From an uncultured Planctomycetota bacterium (GTDB taxonomy: Bacteria > Planctomycetota > Planctomycetia > Pirellulales > Thermoguttaceae), in the NCBI GenBank assembly GCA_902786505.1, contig CADACS010000001.1, positions 97,972 to 161,971 of the forward strand: a stretch of DNA of 64,000 nucleotides, written 5' to 3'. The translations under genes and the position numbers were made by a program. This document shows positions 45,838 through 54,688 of the stretch, piece by piece. The notes below the pieces were generated by a model. It did not search any database. It was not told where the DNA came from and worked only from the letters and a program-made list of their open reading frames with translations. Positions within the stretch are counted from its first letter, which is position 1; each line of letters begins with the position of its first letter.

Positions 45838-46863
45838 TTAAATGGCTCCCGACGAACGAATCGCTTCGAGGATAAAGGGGGAAATAATTATCAGCAAGCA
45901 TGCGAGCATAATCACAAGTCCCGGATAAATAATCTTGACTTGCGCTTCGCCGGAAGCCTTTTCTCCCCATTGCTGGCGGTTAAGTCGCATCTGTGCCGCC
46001 TGTTCCGCCAAGGCGTCGGCTATCGGCCGCCCAAGTTCGTCTGCTTTCATAATTGCAAACGAGAGTTCGTCGAAAGACGGATCGCGCATACGTTCTGCAA
46101 GACTCTCTAAGACGTCGCGTTGCGTTTTGCCAAATTTTGAGTCGTTGTATGCGCGATTAAAAACTTCGCCAATCGGATGGTCTGTTGTCTCTTCGGCTAC
46201 GGTGCGTATAGAATCGACGAACGAACCGCTTCCCAACCGTACCAAAGCCATGATATCAATAGCAAACGGCAGTCGGTAAATAATTCTGCGTTTAACGTTC
46301 AACGCTTCTGATTTGAAAGAATCGACAATAAGGCTATAGTACGCAAGCCCGAATAAAGGGCCGAAGATAACGCCGTTTATACCCGCGTAAAATGGGAGCA
46401 AACAGGAAACGACGACCCCGAAAATTACGGCCTCTGTTTTTTTGACAGCAAGAAACAGAGACGCGTTCCATGGAGGAAGCATTCCTTTGAGGTCAAGATA
46501 ATGCTCGAACTCGTCAATTGCTTTGTCATTTCGGAATTTAACCTCGAAGTCCCTGACCAGCGGTTCAAAGTTTCTGAAAACAAACGACTTTTCGCGAATC
46601 TTAACGAGTTGCTGTATATCGTAGTCCGCATTGTTCTTTTGTTGTTCGCCAATCTGCTTTGATTTGACCGTGAGCCCTGTGACGAAAAAGGTCGCGTAAA
46701 ATACGGCGAACCCCATGCACATCGCCGCTAAACTCAGCAGCGGATCGACGCACAGGAAGGCGAGATTCGCGAGCCACGGATAGGGGGACGCGCGCAGCAA
46801 CATTTCAAGACGCGTCAGATCAAATTCCGACAACCATTCGCTTAGACCGAACAGCGTTTCCAT
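45838..46863 (-). CDS. tadC: TadC-like inner-membrane platform protein (T2SSF)
   Basis: 341 residues from ATG 46863, which follows AAGGAG by 7 nt. Membrane segments near the N-terminus (LAFLCVDPLLSLAAMCMGFA), middle (FGVVVSCLLPFYAGINGVIF) and C-terminus (IYPGLVIMLACLLIIISPFI) frame the T2SSF helical domain, with IDIMALVRLGSGSFVDSI and KADELGRPIADALAEQAAQM as the conserved block. It pairs with TadB, encoded 11 nt upstream. Confidence 0.9.
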   Translation of the reverse strand: METLFGLSEWLSEFDLTRLEMLLRASPYPWLANLAFLCVDPLLSLAAMCMGFAVFYATFFVTGLTVKSKQIGEQQKNNADYDIQQLVKIREKSFVFRNFEPLVRDFEVKFRNDKAIDEFEHYLDLKGMLPPWNASLFLAVKKTEAVIFGVVVSCLLPFYAGINGVIFGPLFGLAYYSLIVDSFKSEALNVKRRIIYRLPFAIDIMALVRLGSGSFVDSIRTVAEETTDHPIGEVFNRAYNDSKFGKTQRDVLESLAERMRDPSFDELSFAIMKADELGRPIADALAEQAAQMRLNRQQWGEKASGEAQVKIIYPGLVIMLACLLIIISPFILEAIRSSGAI

Positions 46864-46874
46864 TGCTTGACTCC

Positions 46875-47741
46875 TTAAAACTCCAAGCCCGTGATCTTTT
46901 GCGCCCAAATATATCCGGCATATGTGATAATCGTCGCTGTGAGCAGAATAAACTGTCCTGCGAGGGTAGAGAACATCAACCCAGTTCCCGCGGGATTCAT
47001 GAGCGCGGAAAGAGCAAGGAAAGCGGCCGGCGTGGCGGCGAGGATGTTTGTCGTCATTTTGCCCGAAGACGTGTCTGCTTCAAGTTTTCGATCAAGTCGC
47101 CGATTTTCCGAAAGACTTTTTTTAATCTCCTGCAAAGTTACGGTAACGTCGCCGCCTCGCTGTTTATTGGTAGTTAACGCCGTGACAAAAATCGAATACT
47201 CTTGAAACTGAATTCTCGATTTTGAATCGTTTAAGACGCGATCAAACACGCGTCCTCTTGCGCATTCATAGGAGATGCGCCGAAATTCGTCGCCGAGCGG
47301 AGCCTTGAGTTCGTTGCCCGCGGCGTCAAAGGTTTGCTCGAGAGACATGCCAGTCTTGATGGTGTTCGACATCATTGAAATGGCGCCAATGAGTTGCTCT
47401 TTAAGCGTAATATTTCTTTTGTGCAGAAGTCTGATGAGAACCTGCTTTGGAATGACGAAAAGAATGAACGCAACGTTAATTCCCAGAAGCGGTTTCATTG
47501 AAACGATCCCAAGAAAAAGCGCGCAACCAATCGACAACCCCCAAATTTTCAGCCAAAATTCTAACGCAGGGAGATCGTAGGAAATCTTTTTAAACTCTTT
47601 AAGGATAGATTTTAAATGGTTTCTGGAATATTTAACCCAGAAATAGGAGGCCGGTTCGACCATGAGTCCTATTGAAACCGCCGTTAGAGTCGCGATGACG
47701 GCGACCGTCCAAGAGGGAAGACTCGTAATATCAAAATCCAT
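46875..47741 (-). CDS. tadB: TadB-like inner-membrane platform protein (T2SSF)
   Basis: 288 residues with an N-terminal membrane helix (VAVIATLTAVSIGLMV), a central pair and a C-terminal pair. The T2SSF block is QLIGAISMMSNTIKTGMSLE, then TALTTNKQRGGDVTVTLQEI with the GG-D motif typical of TadB. TadB and TadC together form the platform on which the CpaF ATPase acts. Confidence 0.9.
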   Translation of the reverse strand: MDFDITSLPSWTVAVIATLTAVSIGLMVEPASYFWVKYSRNHLKSILKEFKKISYDLPALEFWLKIWGLSIGCALFLGIVSMKPLLGINVAFILFVIPKQVLIRLLHKRNITLKEQLIGAISMMSNTIKTGMSLEQTFDAAGNELKAPLGDEFRRISYECARGRVFDRVLNDSKSRIQFQEYSIFVTALTTNKQRGGDVTVTLQEIKKSLSENRRLDRKLEADTSSGKMTTNILAATPAAFLALSALMNPAGTGLMFSTLAGQFILLTATIITYAGYIWAQKITGLEF

Positions 47742-47807
47742 GGCTTGAACCTTTACCTGTTTTCAGTTCATTCTATCGTTGAGCGCAAGTTTTCATGAAC
47801 CTAGCTT

Positions 47808-48959
47808 CTAAGGCTTGTCTGGAACGAACACGCCGAGCGTTTCTTTTACCTGTTCTTCCATTCCGCGTTCAAAGGGCGCTTTGGCAAACGTTGGCGAGTA
47901 TCCCGTTCGCTCTATTTTGCCTATGATATTCCCCTTGGAATCAACGCCTTCACGTCGGAAACGGTAGACGTCCTTAAAAACATACTGATTCTTCTCGTCC
48001 AGCCCGCAGCATTCGGACACGTACTGTAAACGTCTGCTGCCGTCAGAGAGTCTAGCGGTCTGTACGACCAAGTGTACGGCGGAAGCAACCTGCATTCTTG
48101 CGACGTAGACAGGAATCTCGACGTCGCTCATAAGGCTGAGTGTCTCGAGGCGAATTGCCGCGTCGCGCGGCGTGTTGGCGTGTACCGTCGTTAGCGAACC
48201 TTCATGACCTGAAAGCATTGACTGAATGAGGTCAAGCGCTTCTCCGTGACGGATTTCGCCGACGACAATTCTATCGGGCCGCATTCGCAGGGTATCGATA
48301 AAGAGCTCTCTAATTGTTACGCCAGGCTGCGTTTTAGAGAGACGCGGCTGCGCTTCCAAATAGACGGTGTGGGGCTGATTGAGCTGCAGTTCGGAACTGT
48401 CTTCAATAACGATAATGCGTTCTTCATCTGGAATCGCGGTTGAGAGCGCGTTGAGAAGGCTCGTTTTACCGCTGCCCGTTCCGCCTGAAATAACGATGTT
48501 TTTGTGCAGCTTAACGGCAAGCTGGAGAAACTCCGCGACTTCCGAAGACATCGTTCCGAAGTTAACCATTCGCTCAAGACTGAAAGTAGACTTTTTGAAA
48601 CGCCGAATGGAAATGCATACGCCTTGGCGCGAAGAGGGCGGAACGATAATATGTACGCGCGAACCGTCCGGAAGTCTTGCGTCGACGCTGTGGCGAACGC
48701 CCCCGATTCGGCGGCCGGAATACTCTGCTATATTGGCGGCGGCCGCTTCGAGCGATTCATTGGAGGGGAAACCCGCTCCCTCGAAAAGATGGAGCTTTCC
48801 CTTTTTCTCGTAATAGACTACTTTAGGACCATTGACAAGAATATCTGAGACGTCGGGGTCGTCCAAAAGCTCGGCGATCGGACGCAGGAAGAAACGAACG
48901 GACTTCTCGTATATTTCCTTGATTCCGTTTGTGTCTGTTATTTGATTGGGATCGCTCAT
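47808..48959 (-). CDS. tadA: CpaF/TadA-type secretion ATPase
   Basis: 383 residues. Hexameric motor features: DDPDVSDILVNGP near the N-terminus, Walker A SGGTGSGKTSLLNAL near 158, Asp box EDSSELQLN, Walker B RPDRIVVGEIRHGEALDL and His box SLTTVHANTPRDAAIRLE. All catalytic elements are present. It powers pilin assembly or secretion. It lies 65 nt downstream of a second, FHA-fused CpaF gene, so the locus encodes two motors. Confidence 0.93.
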   Translation of the reverse strand: MSDPNQITDTNGIKEIYEKSVRFFLRPIAELLDDPDVSDILVNGPKVVYYEKKGKLHLFEGAGFPSNESLEAAAANIAEYSGRRIGGVRHSVDARLPDGSRVHIIVPPSSRQGVCISIRRFKKSTFSLERMVNFGTMSSEVAEFLQLAVKLHKNIVISGGTGSGKTSLLNALSTAIPDEERIIVIEDSSELQLNQPHTVYLEAQPRLSKTQPGVTIRELFIDTLRMRPDRIVVGEIRHGEALDLIQSMLSGHEGSLTTVHANTPRDAAIRLETLSLMSDVEIPVYVARMQVASAVHLVVQTARLSDGSRRLQYVSECCGLDEKNQYVFKDVYRFRREGVDSKGNIIGKIERTGYSPTFAKAPFERGMEEQVKETLGVFVPDKP

Positions 48960-49024
48960 GGCTTAGGTTTATCTCTTCAGTCTTCCGGATGAATTGTGGG
49001 CGTTGAAACCGGCGGAATTTGGCG

Positions 49025-51007
49025 TTAAAAGTAAAATTTTTCCAAATCGAGCCAATTTCTTGCCAACAGGGTGTTCATGTATGTAGGGAGGCTTCCCGTC
49101 GGCTGCAAAACGGCCATATCGTCAGAATCAGAAGTCAGTTTGAAAATATCTCGGAGTACAAATTCTCCCGTCTCCGGGTCGATATCGGTAACTTCAACGA
49201 TCTGTGAGACGCAGCGCCTGCCGTTTCTCATCCGTTTAAGTTGGACTATTAAATCGATCGCGGAAACGATCTGACGGTCAATTGACTCAATAGGCATCTT
49301 TGCGTCGGACTGCAGTACGAGCGTTTCCAACCGTAACGCCGCGTCATGAGCCGTATTGGCATGTATGGTTGTGAGAGACCCGTCGTGTCCTGTGTTCATT
49401 GCCTGAAGCATATCAAGCGCTTCTCCTCCGCGGCATTCTCCGACAATAATTCTGTCGGGCCGCATACGCAGCGCGTTGCGAACGAGGTCGCGAATAGTAT
49501 AGGCTCCAAGTCCTTCAGAATTAGCAGCTTTCGATTCAAGTCTCACGACGTGACGTTTTGCGATCCGGAGTTCCACAACGTCTTCGATGGTGACAATTCG
49601 TTCCCCGTCCGGTATGAAATCGCACAGACAGTTCAACAGCGTCGTTTTACCGGTGCCCGTTCCGCCTGAGACAAGAATATTTTTTCGAGCGAGAATAGAC
49701 GCTTTGAGAAATTCTGAAGCTGACGGCGTTAATGCCTGAATTTTGGGATTCTCGACAAGTTCCTTTATTGATAGGCGCTTTTGAGGAAACCGTCGAATAG
49801 TAAGACACGCTCCGTCCACCGCGATCGGATCGATGACGGCGTTGACTCGACTGCCGTCAGAGAGGCGCGCGTCTACGAGAGGACGCGACTTGTCGATCTG
49901 ACGGTTGACGCGCGTAACGATTCGATTGATGACGTCTTGCGTGATTTCTTCAGAAAAGAATCTTCTGCCGGAAAGGGTTATTCTGCCCTGTTTTTCAATA
50001 TAGATCGTTTTATAATTTACGACCATAATTTCCGTAACGACTGGCGTCTGGAGGAGATCTTCAAGAGGACCGTAGCCAAAGAGCACGTCCTTAAGGGTCT
50101 TTTTGAGATAGCGTGAAGCGAGATAGTTAATAAAAGCCACGCCTCCGCTGATAGCCTTTTCTGGCATGGAGAACCACTCGTTCCAGAAATTCTCTTCGAC
50201 TGAGGCGAGAGATTTTGCCAAGTAGTCGTCGTATTCTGAACTGTCCTCTCGTGGCGCTTCCGGAATATTGAGTTTCTTTCTTGCAATGTATCTCGCAACG
50301 TCGCTGAGTTGTTTTTCCAATCCAATTTTTGCTGAGAGAAAACGGCTGTAGCTCTTCGACTGATCGTCAAAGAGATCCGACATCACGTTCGAGTTGCCCC
50401 TTCCGACGCCTTTGCCTTCAAGGAGCATGTTTTGGATTTGTCCTTGAACGCTCATACCCGCCATAAAGAAAGCAAGTTCTTCCGATTCTCTGTCGAAAAG
50501 GCCGTACTTTTTGGCGATTTCCTCGAGACCGACTTCCACGTTGAGGAGCAGTTCGTCGCTAATGTTTTCGCCCCGCGCGTTTACGAAAGCGCGGTCGTCG
50601 CGCATTTGTCGGAGGATTTCAGAGTGCGTCTTTTCCGCAAAATCGGTTGTGGCGTCGTTGAGACGGGCGACGCGCTGAATGTGCTTTTCCCCAAGTACTT
50701 TGGGAAAGTGCATCTGTATTTCGTAGCGCTGCCCAATTTTGAGATTAACCTGATTGTCTAGCAGAATCTTTTGGTTTGCAGAAAGTAAAACGCCGTTTAC
50801 TTCAAGGAATTGAGACGCGTAGGGAGTAAGCTCCCACGCGTCTCCAACTTTCTCAACCGAAGCGACGACTTCCGGTATTGTCGCGCCTGAAAAGGATATG
50901 TCGCACGGTTTACGCCCTATACGAAAGGACGGTAAACGTCCGATTTCGACCGACCAATCTTCTGAACGCAGTTTGTCGTAACATCGCGCGATAACGTCGG
51001 GCTCCAT
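49025..51007 (-). CDS. FHA-CpaF fusion secretion ATPase
   Basis: 660 residues. Residues ~15-105 form an FHA-like domain (SVEIGRLPSFRIGRKPCDIS with the Arg strand, then WELTPYASQFLEVNGVLLS). Residues ~150-310 are a helical CpaF N-domain, and the motor follows: Walker A SGGTGTGKTTLLNCLCDF, Asp box EDVVELRIAKRHVVRLE, Walker B RPDRIIVGECRGGEALDM and His box SLTTIHANTAHDAALRLE. The FHA part should let phosphothreonine on a partner control or recruit the motor. It precedes the ordinary CpaF gene. FHA-CpaF fusions are known in some actinobacteria and myxobacteria; here it coexists with kinase genes in one operon. Confidence 0.9.
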   Translation of the reverse strand: MEPDVIARCYDKLRSEDWSVEIGRLPSFRIGRKPCDISFSGATIPEVVASVEKVGDAWELTPYASQFLEVNGVLLSANQKILLDNQVNLKIGQRYEIQMHFPKVLGEKHIQRVARLNDATTDFAEKTHSEILRQMRDDRAFVNARGENISDELLLNVEVGLEEIAKKYGLFDRESEELAFFMAGMSVQGQIQNMLLEGKGVGRGNSNVMSDLFDDQSKSYSRFLSAKIGLEKQLSDVARYIARKKLNIPEAPREDSSEYDDYLAKSLASVEENFWNEWFSMPEKAISGGVAFINYLASRYLKKTLKDVLFGYGPLEDLLQTPVVTEIMVVNYKTIYIEKQGRITLSGRRFFSEEITQDVINRIVTRVNRQIDKSRPLVDARLSDGSRVNAVIDPIAVDGACLTIRRFPQKRLSIKELVENPKIQALTPSASEFLKASILARKNILVSGGTGTGKTTLLNCLCDFIPDGERIVTIEDVVELRIAKRHVVRLESKAANSEGLGAYTIRDLVRNALRMRPDRIIVGECRGGEALDMLQAMNTGHDGSLTTIHANTAHDAALRLETLVLQSDAKMPIESIDRQIVSAIDLIVQLKRMRNGRRCVSQIVEVTDIDPETGEFVLRDIFKLTSDSDDMAVLQPTGSLPTYMNTLLARNWLDLEKFYF

Positions 51008-51084
51008 GTCAAGCGAAATTCCTTTCTTCTCAGTCTAATTTATGCTAAACCCTCGTTCTTTGAACTTGAGTTTCCCGCGTTTCG

Positions 51085-51840
51085 CTACATCTTGTTGATT
51101 TCTGCTTCTGTGAGAGTCGCAGTTTCGACAACGAAACCGACTCTGGCCCCGCCGTTTGCCCACTCCTCCTCTGCGGCGACTCCGTTCGGTAATTTGATTT
51201 TTATGCCGTCTGCCGCCGAAAAAACGCCGGCGTCAGTCGATTCAGACTGAGAACGTAATCTGACCACAATATTCTTGATTTTAAACTCTTCCGCGTCGCG
51301 CCGCGAATCCTTGGCTGCGTCCAACGTCGAAAGCTCAATAAGGCGCCGAGTATCCTCCGAAAACTCCAGCGTCGTCCCTTTCCCGCCTTGAACGTATTCG
51401 GGCTTCACCGTAACAGAACTGTCGTCGGCCTTCAGAACGAGAAAATTACCGAAGACGGTATAATTCGGCGCGGGCGGCGCGTCGAGCGTAAAGTCGAGTT
51501 GGGGTATGACAGGCGTCCACGCCTTGACGTCACGCGACAGCTTCTTGCCTGCAAGAAAGTCGCGACTGGCTCCAGGACCGATTTTATGAAAGGTTTCGTC
51601 AAAAGCTTTGCGTGTCGCTCCAAGGTTTGAGGAATTGAAAACGGCAAGATCAATTTTTACCGCGCTGAAATCGTCGGGGCGAACAAGTTCGCCTGCCGCC
51701 TTATCTTTGTTGTAGCAAAGGTATATATCGTACTTTGCGTAATTTAGATAACAATAATTCAAAACGCCGGCAAAACCTGCAAGCGCCAAGGCGACGAACA
51801 GTCGGAAGAGATTTTTACCTCCGTTTTGCTTTTCGTCCAT
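51085..51840 (-). CDS. CpaB/RcpC-like protein
   Basis: 251 residues. A short cytoplasmic stretch and one membrane helix (LFRLFVALALAGFAGVLNYC) precede an outer domain in which YLCYNKDKAAGELVRPDDF looks like the SAF-type fold of CpaB (loop, Gly-Glu-x-Val then Asp-Phe). The later part is beta-rich. CpaB proteins sit in the periplasm beside the secretin. It is encoded between the pilins and the ATPases, where cpaB often lies. The similarity is moderate; a different periplasmic protein is possible. Confidence 0.55.
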   Translation of the reverse strand: MDEKQNGGKNLFRLFVALALAGFAGVLNYCYLNYAKYDIYLCYNKDKAAGELVRPDDFSAVKIDLAVFNSSNLGATRKAFDETFHKIGPGASRDFLAGKKLSRDVKAWTPVIPQLDFTLDAPPAPNYTVFGNFLVLKADDSSVTVKPEYVQGGKGTTLEFSEDTRRLIELSTLDAAKDSRRDAEEFKIKNIVVRLRSQSESTDAGVFSAADGIKIKLPNGVAAEEEWANGGARVGFVVETATLTEAEINKM

Positions 51841-51866
51841 ACTTCTTCTCCCAAGGTCAAAAAGAG

Positions 51867-52055
51867 TCAGGAGGCAAGCGCTAATCCAATCGCTTCCTTA
51901 CTCCAACGGAATAACCGTTCCGCCATACCCAAAATGAAAATTGCAACGATTGAAAAAATGAAAATGATCATTGCAAGTTCTAACGTCTGCATTCCGTCTT
52001 CGTTGTGAAAAAAAGACGACAGGCTGAAAGGCGCCTTCTTTTTTTCAGGAATCAT
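51867..52055 (-). CDS. Flp-like prepilin, 62 aa
   Basis: ATG 52055 begins a charged leader (MIPEKKKAPFSLSSFFHNED) then G-MQTLELAMIIFIFSIVAIF. Cleavage after Gly gives Glu at +5, as needed for pilin assembly, and a long hydrophobic helix; position +6 is Leu where Flp pilins have Tyr. The C-terminus is amphipathic. An in-frame extension to 52127 has no ribosome-binding site. It is separated from the prepilin gene at 52346 by 290 bp holding two palindromes. Confidence 0.8.
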   Translation of the reverse strand: MIPEKKKAPFSLSSFFHNEDGMQTLELAMIIFIFSIVAIFILGMAERLFRWSKEAIGLALAS

Positions 52056-52125
52056 AGTCTTTTTCCCAGTTTCGAACGCGCACATAACAAACCAATGAAC
52101 ATATAAGTAAAGGAATATGTTGCAC

Positions 52126-52165
52126 AATTTGCGTTTAGGCCTGAACAGAGACCTAAACGCAAATT
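52126..52165. other. 14-bp perfect inverted repeat between prepilin genes
   Basis: AATTTGCGTTTAGG (52126-52139) and CCTAAACGCAAATT (52152-52165) with a 12-nt loop; no T run on either strand. It would fold as a strong RNA hairpin in the transcript between the two prepilin genes. Confidence 0.6.
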
Positions 52166-52236
52166 TGTATAGAGACTTAAATACAAGTCGCTTTTAAGGC
52201 GCCGAAGACTGTTTCTAGAATCGTAGTTCTGTACTG

Positions 52237-52254
52237 TATAAGGACGTCCTTATA
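52237..52254. promoter_or_regulatory. 18-bp perfect palindrome between prepilin genes
   Basis: TATAAGGACGTCCTTATA, symmetric throughout. A loop-free palindrome this long suits a dimeric DNA-binding protein. It lies upstream of the prepilin gene 51867-52055 and downstream of 52346-52513. Confidence 0.5.
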
Positions 52255-52345
52255 ATCGTCTTAAGCGGCGTATGACAATGTAAACGCGTGAAATGAATTG
52301 CGTTTATTAGCGCTCGAGTAAAATGTTGGGATCAGAATATTGGGA

Positions 52346-52513
52346 TTATTGGAAAATCTGATTTATTTTTCCGTCGATCGATTGTTTTCCTTTGTTCCAC
52401 CACGCCAGAATCGCGACGCAGATAACGGCTGCGATAGCAAGAATCATGACGACCTGCAGCGCTTCCATTCCGTCTTCATCCGCAAAAAATCGTTTGACCA
52501 AGTCTTTTTTCAT
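52346..52513 (-). CDS. short prepilin-like protein, 55 aa
   Basis: 56 codons from ATG 52513, with AAGGAG 10 nt upstream, to TAA 52346. The leader MKKDLVKRFFADEDG is followed by MEALQVVMILAIAAVICVAI. Position +5 after Gly is Gln, not the usual Glu. Glu lies at +2. The helix and short polar tail otherwise look like a Flp pilin. It is the first gene of the locus on this strand and shares the EDG-M start of the second prepilin. Confidence 0.82.
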   Translation of the reverse strand: MKKDLVKRFFADEDGMEALQVVMILAIAAVICVAILAWWNKGKQSIDGKINQIFQ

Positions 52514-53101
52514 CGTTGTATGCTCCTTCTGACGGTGAGAATTCTCTCGTCTTTTTATTGAATTTTACGTGCGTGACCGACGCCCGCAAACAACGACCAA
52601 AAACGTCTGTTGGAAACGAAGACGGTTTTGGTCGAGTATAATGGCGCTTATTTGAAGGTGAAATCTCAACCGTTTCGTCTCTAACACGCTGGACGATATT
52701 GATAAACGTGTACGGCAGGAAAGGTCAAAACGTCGCGAATGATACACACGCGAGTCTATCCTTCGGATGAACAGCGCCTCACTTCCCTATTCTACGAAGC
52801 GCATAGTCGGCGTCAACAGAATATGTAGGCGTCGTTGAATAATTTTTTGAAAATATCGCAAAAGCATTACTGAAGTTTGCATAAGCAGTTTTATAAAGCT
52901 AAAATGTATAAACAGCCTTAAGATATAAGGAAAACGAACGATTGCAACTATACTCGAATCGAATTACTAATCTTTTTCATATCTGTTCCCCGCGATACTT
53001 GATTTTAGTCGTCTATAATGTATCATGTGCGAAGAGTGAGTCGCGTATTTGCGATGTAATTGGAATTGTTTTCAACAATGCCGTTGGGATTTGTTCTAGA
53101 G
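52514..53101. other. divergent intergenic region, pilus operon / kinase operon
   Basis: About 590 bp without a gene. Besides the inverted repeat at 52594 it holds AT-rich DNA and a block at 52971-53054 that resembles 63291-63374 upstream of the LRR lipoprotein gene. Confidence 0.5.
52594..52634. promoter_or_regulatory. 15-bp inverted repeat upstream of the pilus operon
   Basis: CGACCAAAAACGTCT (52594-52608) and AGACGGTTTTGGTCG (52620-52634) match at 14 of 15 positions around an 11-nt centre. AGTATAAT follows at 52636, giving TATAAT on + and TATACT on - as possible -10 elements. It may be an operator shared by the divergent pilus and kinase transcripts, or a leader hairpin of the pilus transcript. 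Confidence 0.5.
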
Positions 53102-54529
53102 ATGGACGCGTCGTATTTCGATGATGTTATAATCAACGTCAATTGCCGTTGTGGGGAGACTTTTATGTGCGATCCCCATTTTGCCGGGCGTAAAGTGCGT
53201 TGTCCAGTTTGTGGGGAGACGGCTTTAGTTCCCGATCTGATGTTTTTTGACGTGGCGAGACGTTCTTTTTTCCCAGTTTTTAACGGCAATGCGCGAAAGT
53301 TAAACAACTACGATCCTTCTAACGATGGAATTATTCACGATCTAGAAAAATACGCTGCAGAAAGAACGACGGCTCATGCGGCCCAAAACGAATTAGAGCA
53401 GTTAAGCAAGATGGCTCTAGAAGAAGAGTTTTCAGACTCTTTCTCTCTCTCAGAATCTTCCGAGATATTGCCGTCCGTAGCTGAGCAGGATTTTTCTTCC
53501 TCCGGATTTTCTCCCGAGGAGGAGAAAACAACTTCAATTCCCGCGGTCTTACGCGCCGCAAATCCTTTGGCAAAGCGTTCCAAGAATAAAGATAAATGCG
53601 ACGTTAACAACTATCGACTGGTTTCTCAAATTGCCCAAGGAGGAATGGGGAAGGTTAGTCTTGCTAGAGACGTTTTGCTGGAACGGACGGTCGTCGTTAA
53701 AGAGCTCCGGGAAAAATATCGAGACAATCCCGATTTTCAGAGACGGTTGGTCGTCGAGGCCAAAATTTCCGGTTTTTTGGATCATCCGGGGATAGTTCCG
53801 GTTTATTCGCTGGAGACTGACGAGCAGGGGCGTCCTTTCTATGTCATGCGGAGAGTCGCGGGCGTTACCTTGGAGGAGGCTATTGAGAAATATCATATCC
53901 GCCGTGAAGAAAGTCGGCTTAAAGATCTTTTGCGCAGTTTTATTTCCGCCTGTCAAACGGTCGATTACGCCCATTCGGTTGGAATTGTCCACCGCGATAT
54001 CAAACCTACCAATATTATGATAGGAAGATTCGGGGCGACCTTCGTTATGGACTGGGGACTTGCAGTCAAGATTTCTGACGCGGACAACGTCGCGGCGGGG
54101 AAAGGAGAATCCGCGGAGGACGATTTGCAAGACGAGCCGGAAGAGGAAGAGAACGTAAGATTGACGAACGTGAATATGCGCGTCGGCACGCCATGGTACC
54201 GCGACCCCGTCTATTTAAAGACAGGAATTAGCGAACCGAGTAACGACGTCTTCTCGCTCGGAGTTGTGCTTTATAAGATACTGACGAATAAACTCCCTTG
54301 GTTTAGTAAGACAACGGGAGAACGTACCGCGATTCTTTTAGAAGAGGCCGTTCCGCCCGTCGAGCTTAAATCTCCGGAATCTCTTTCGGCTATTTGCATG
54401 AAAGCGATTGAAAAAGATCCTGCAAATCGGTATCCAAACGTAGGAAGACTTGCCGACGACGTGAGACGGTGGCTTGAAAACGAGCCGATCTCCGTATTTA
54501 AGGAGTCGTTTATCAAACGTATTTTCTAA
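53102..54529 (+). CDS. zinc-ribbon Ser/Thr protein kinase
   Basis: 475 residues from ATG 53102; TTG 53060 and ATG 53078 are alternatives and none has a clear ribosome-binding site. Residues ~13-45 carry CRC, FMC and RCPVC, a CxC/CxxC zinc ribbon common in planctomycete kinases. The kinase domain (~175-460) is intact: QIAQGGMGKVSLARD, VVVKELRE, HRDIKPTNIMI, MDWGLAVKI (DWG for DFG) and NDVFSLGVVLYKILTNKLPW. No membrane helix is evident. It is divergent from the pilus operon and heads a group with a TadE-like pseudopilin and the triple-SUMF1 protein. It probably phosphorylates FHA-system partners. Confidence 0.9.
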   Translation: MDASYFDDVIINVNCRCGETFMCDPHFAGRKVRCPVCGETALVPDLMFFDVARRSFFPVFNGNARKLNNYDPSNDGIIHDLEKYAAERTTAHAAQNELEQLSKMALEEEFSDSFSLSESSEILPSVAEQDFSSSGFSPEEEKTTSIPAVLRAANPLAKRSKNKDKCDVNNYRLVSQIAQGGMGKVSLARDVLLERTVVVKELREKYRDNPDFQRRLVVEAKISGFLDHPGIVPVYSLETDEQGRPFYVMRRVAGVTLEEAIEKYHIRREESRLKDLLRSFISACQTVDYAHSVGIVHRDIKPTNIMIGRFGATFVMDWGLAVKISDADNVAAGKGESAEDDLQDEPEEEENVRLTNVNMRVGTPWYRDPVYLKTGISEPSNDVFSLGVVLYKILTNKLPWFSKTTGERTAILLEEAVPPVELKSPESLSAICMKAIEKDPANRYPNVGRLADDVRRWLENEPISVFKESFIKRIF

Positions 54530-54688
54530 AGGGCGGATTTTCGTTAAATTGCGCGCAAGCAAGACGTGCAAAAGCGTTGAGAATACCTTCCTGTAAAGTA
54601 AACAAAGACGTTTCCTCCGTAATTGAAGACCTGCGGTCTTCAAACGGTTTAGAACGAGGGCCAATTTGGCTATCCGGCAAGGACAAAA

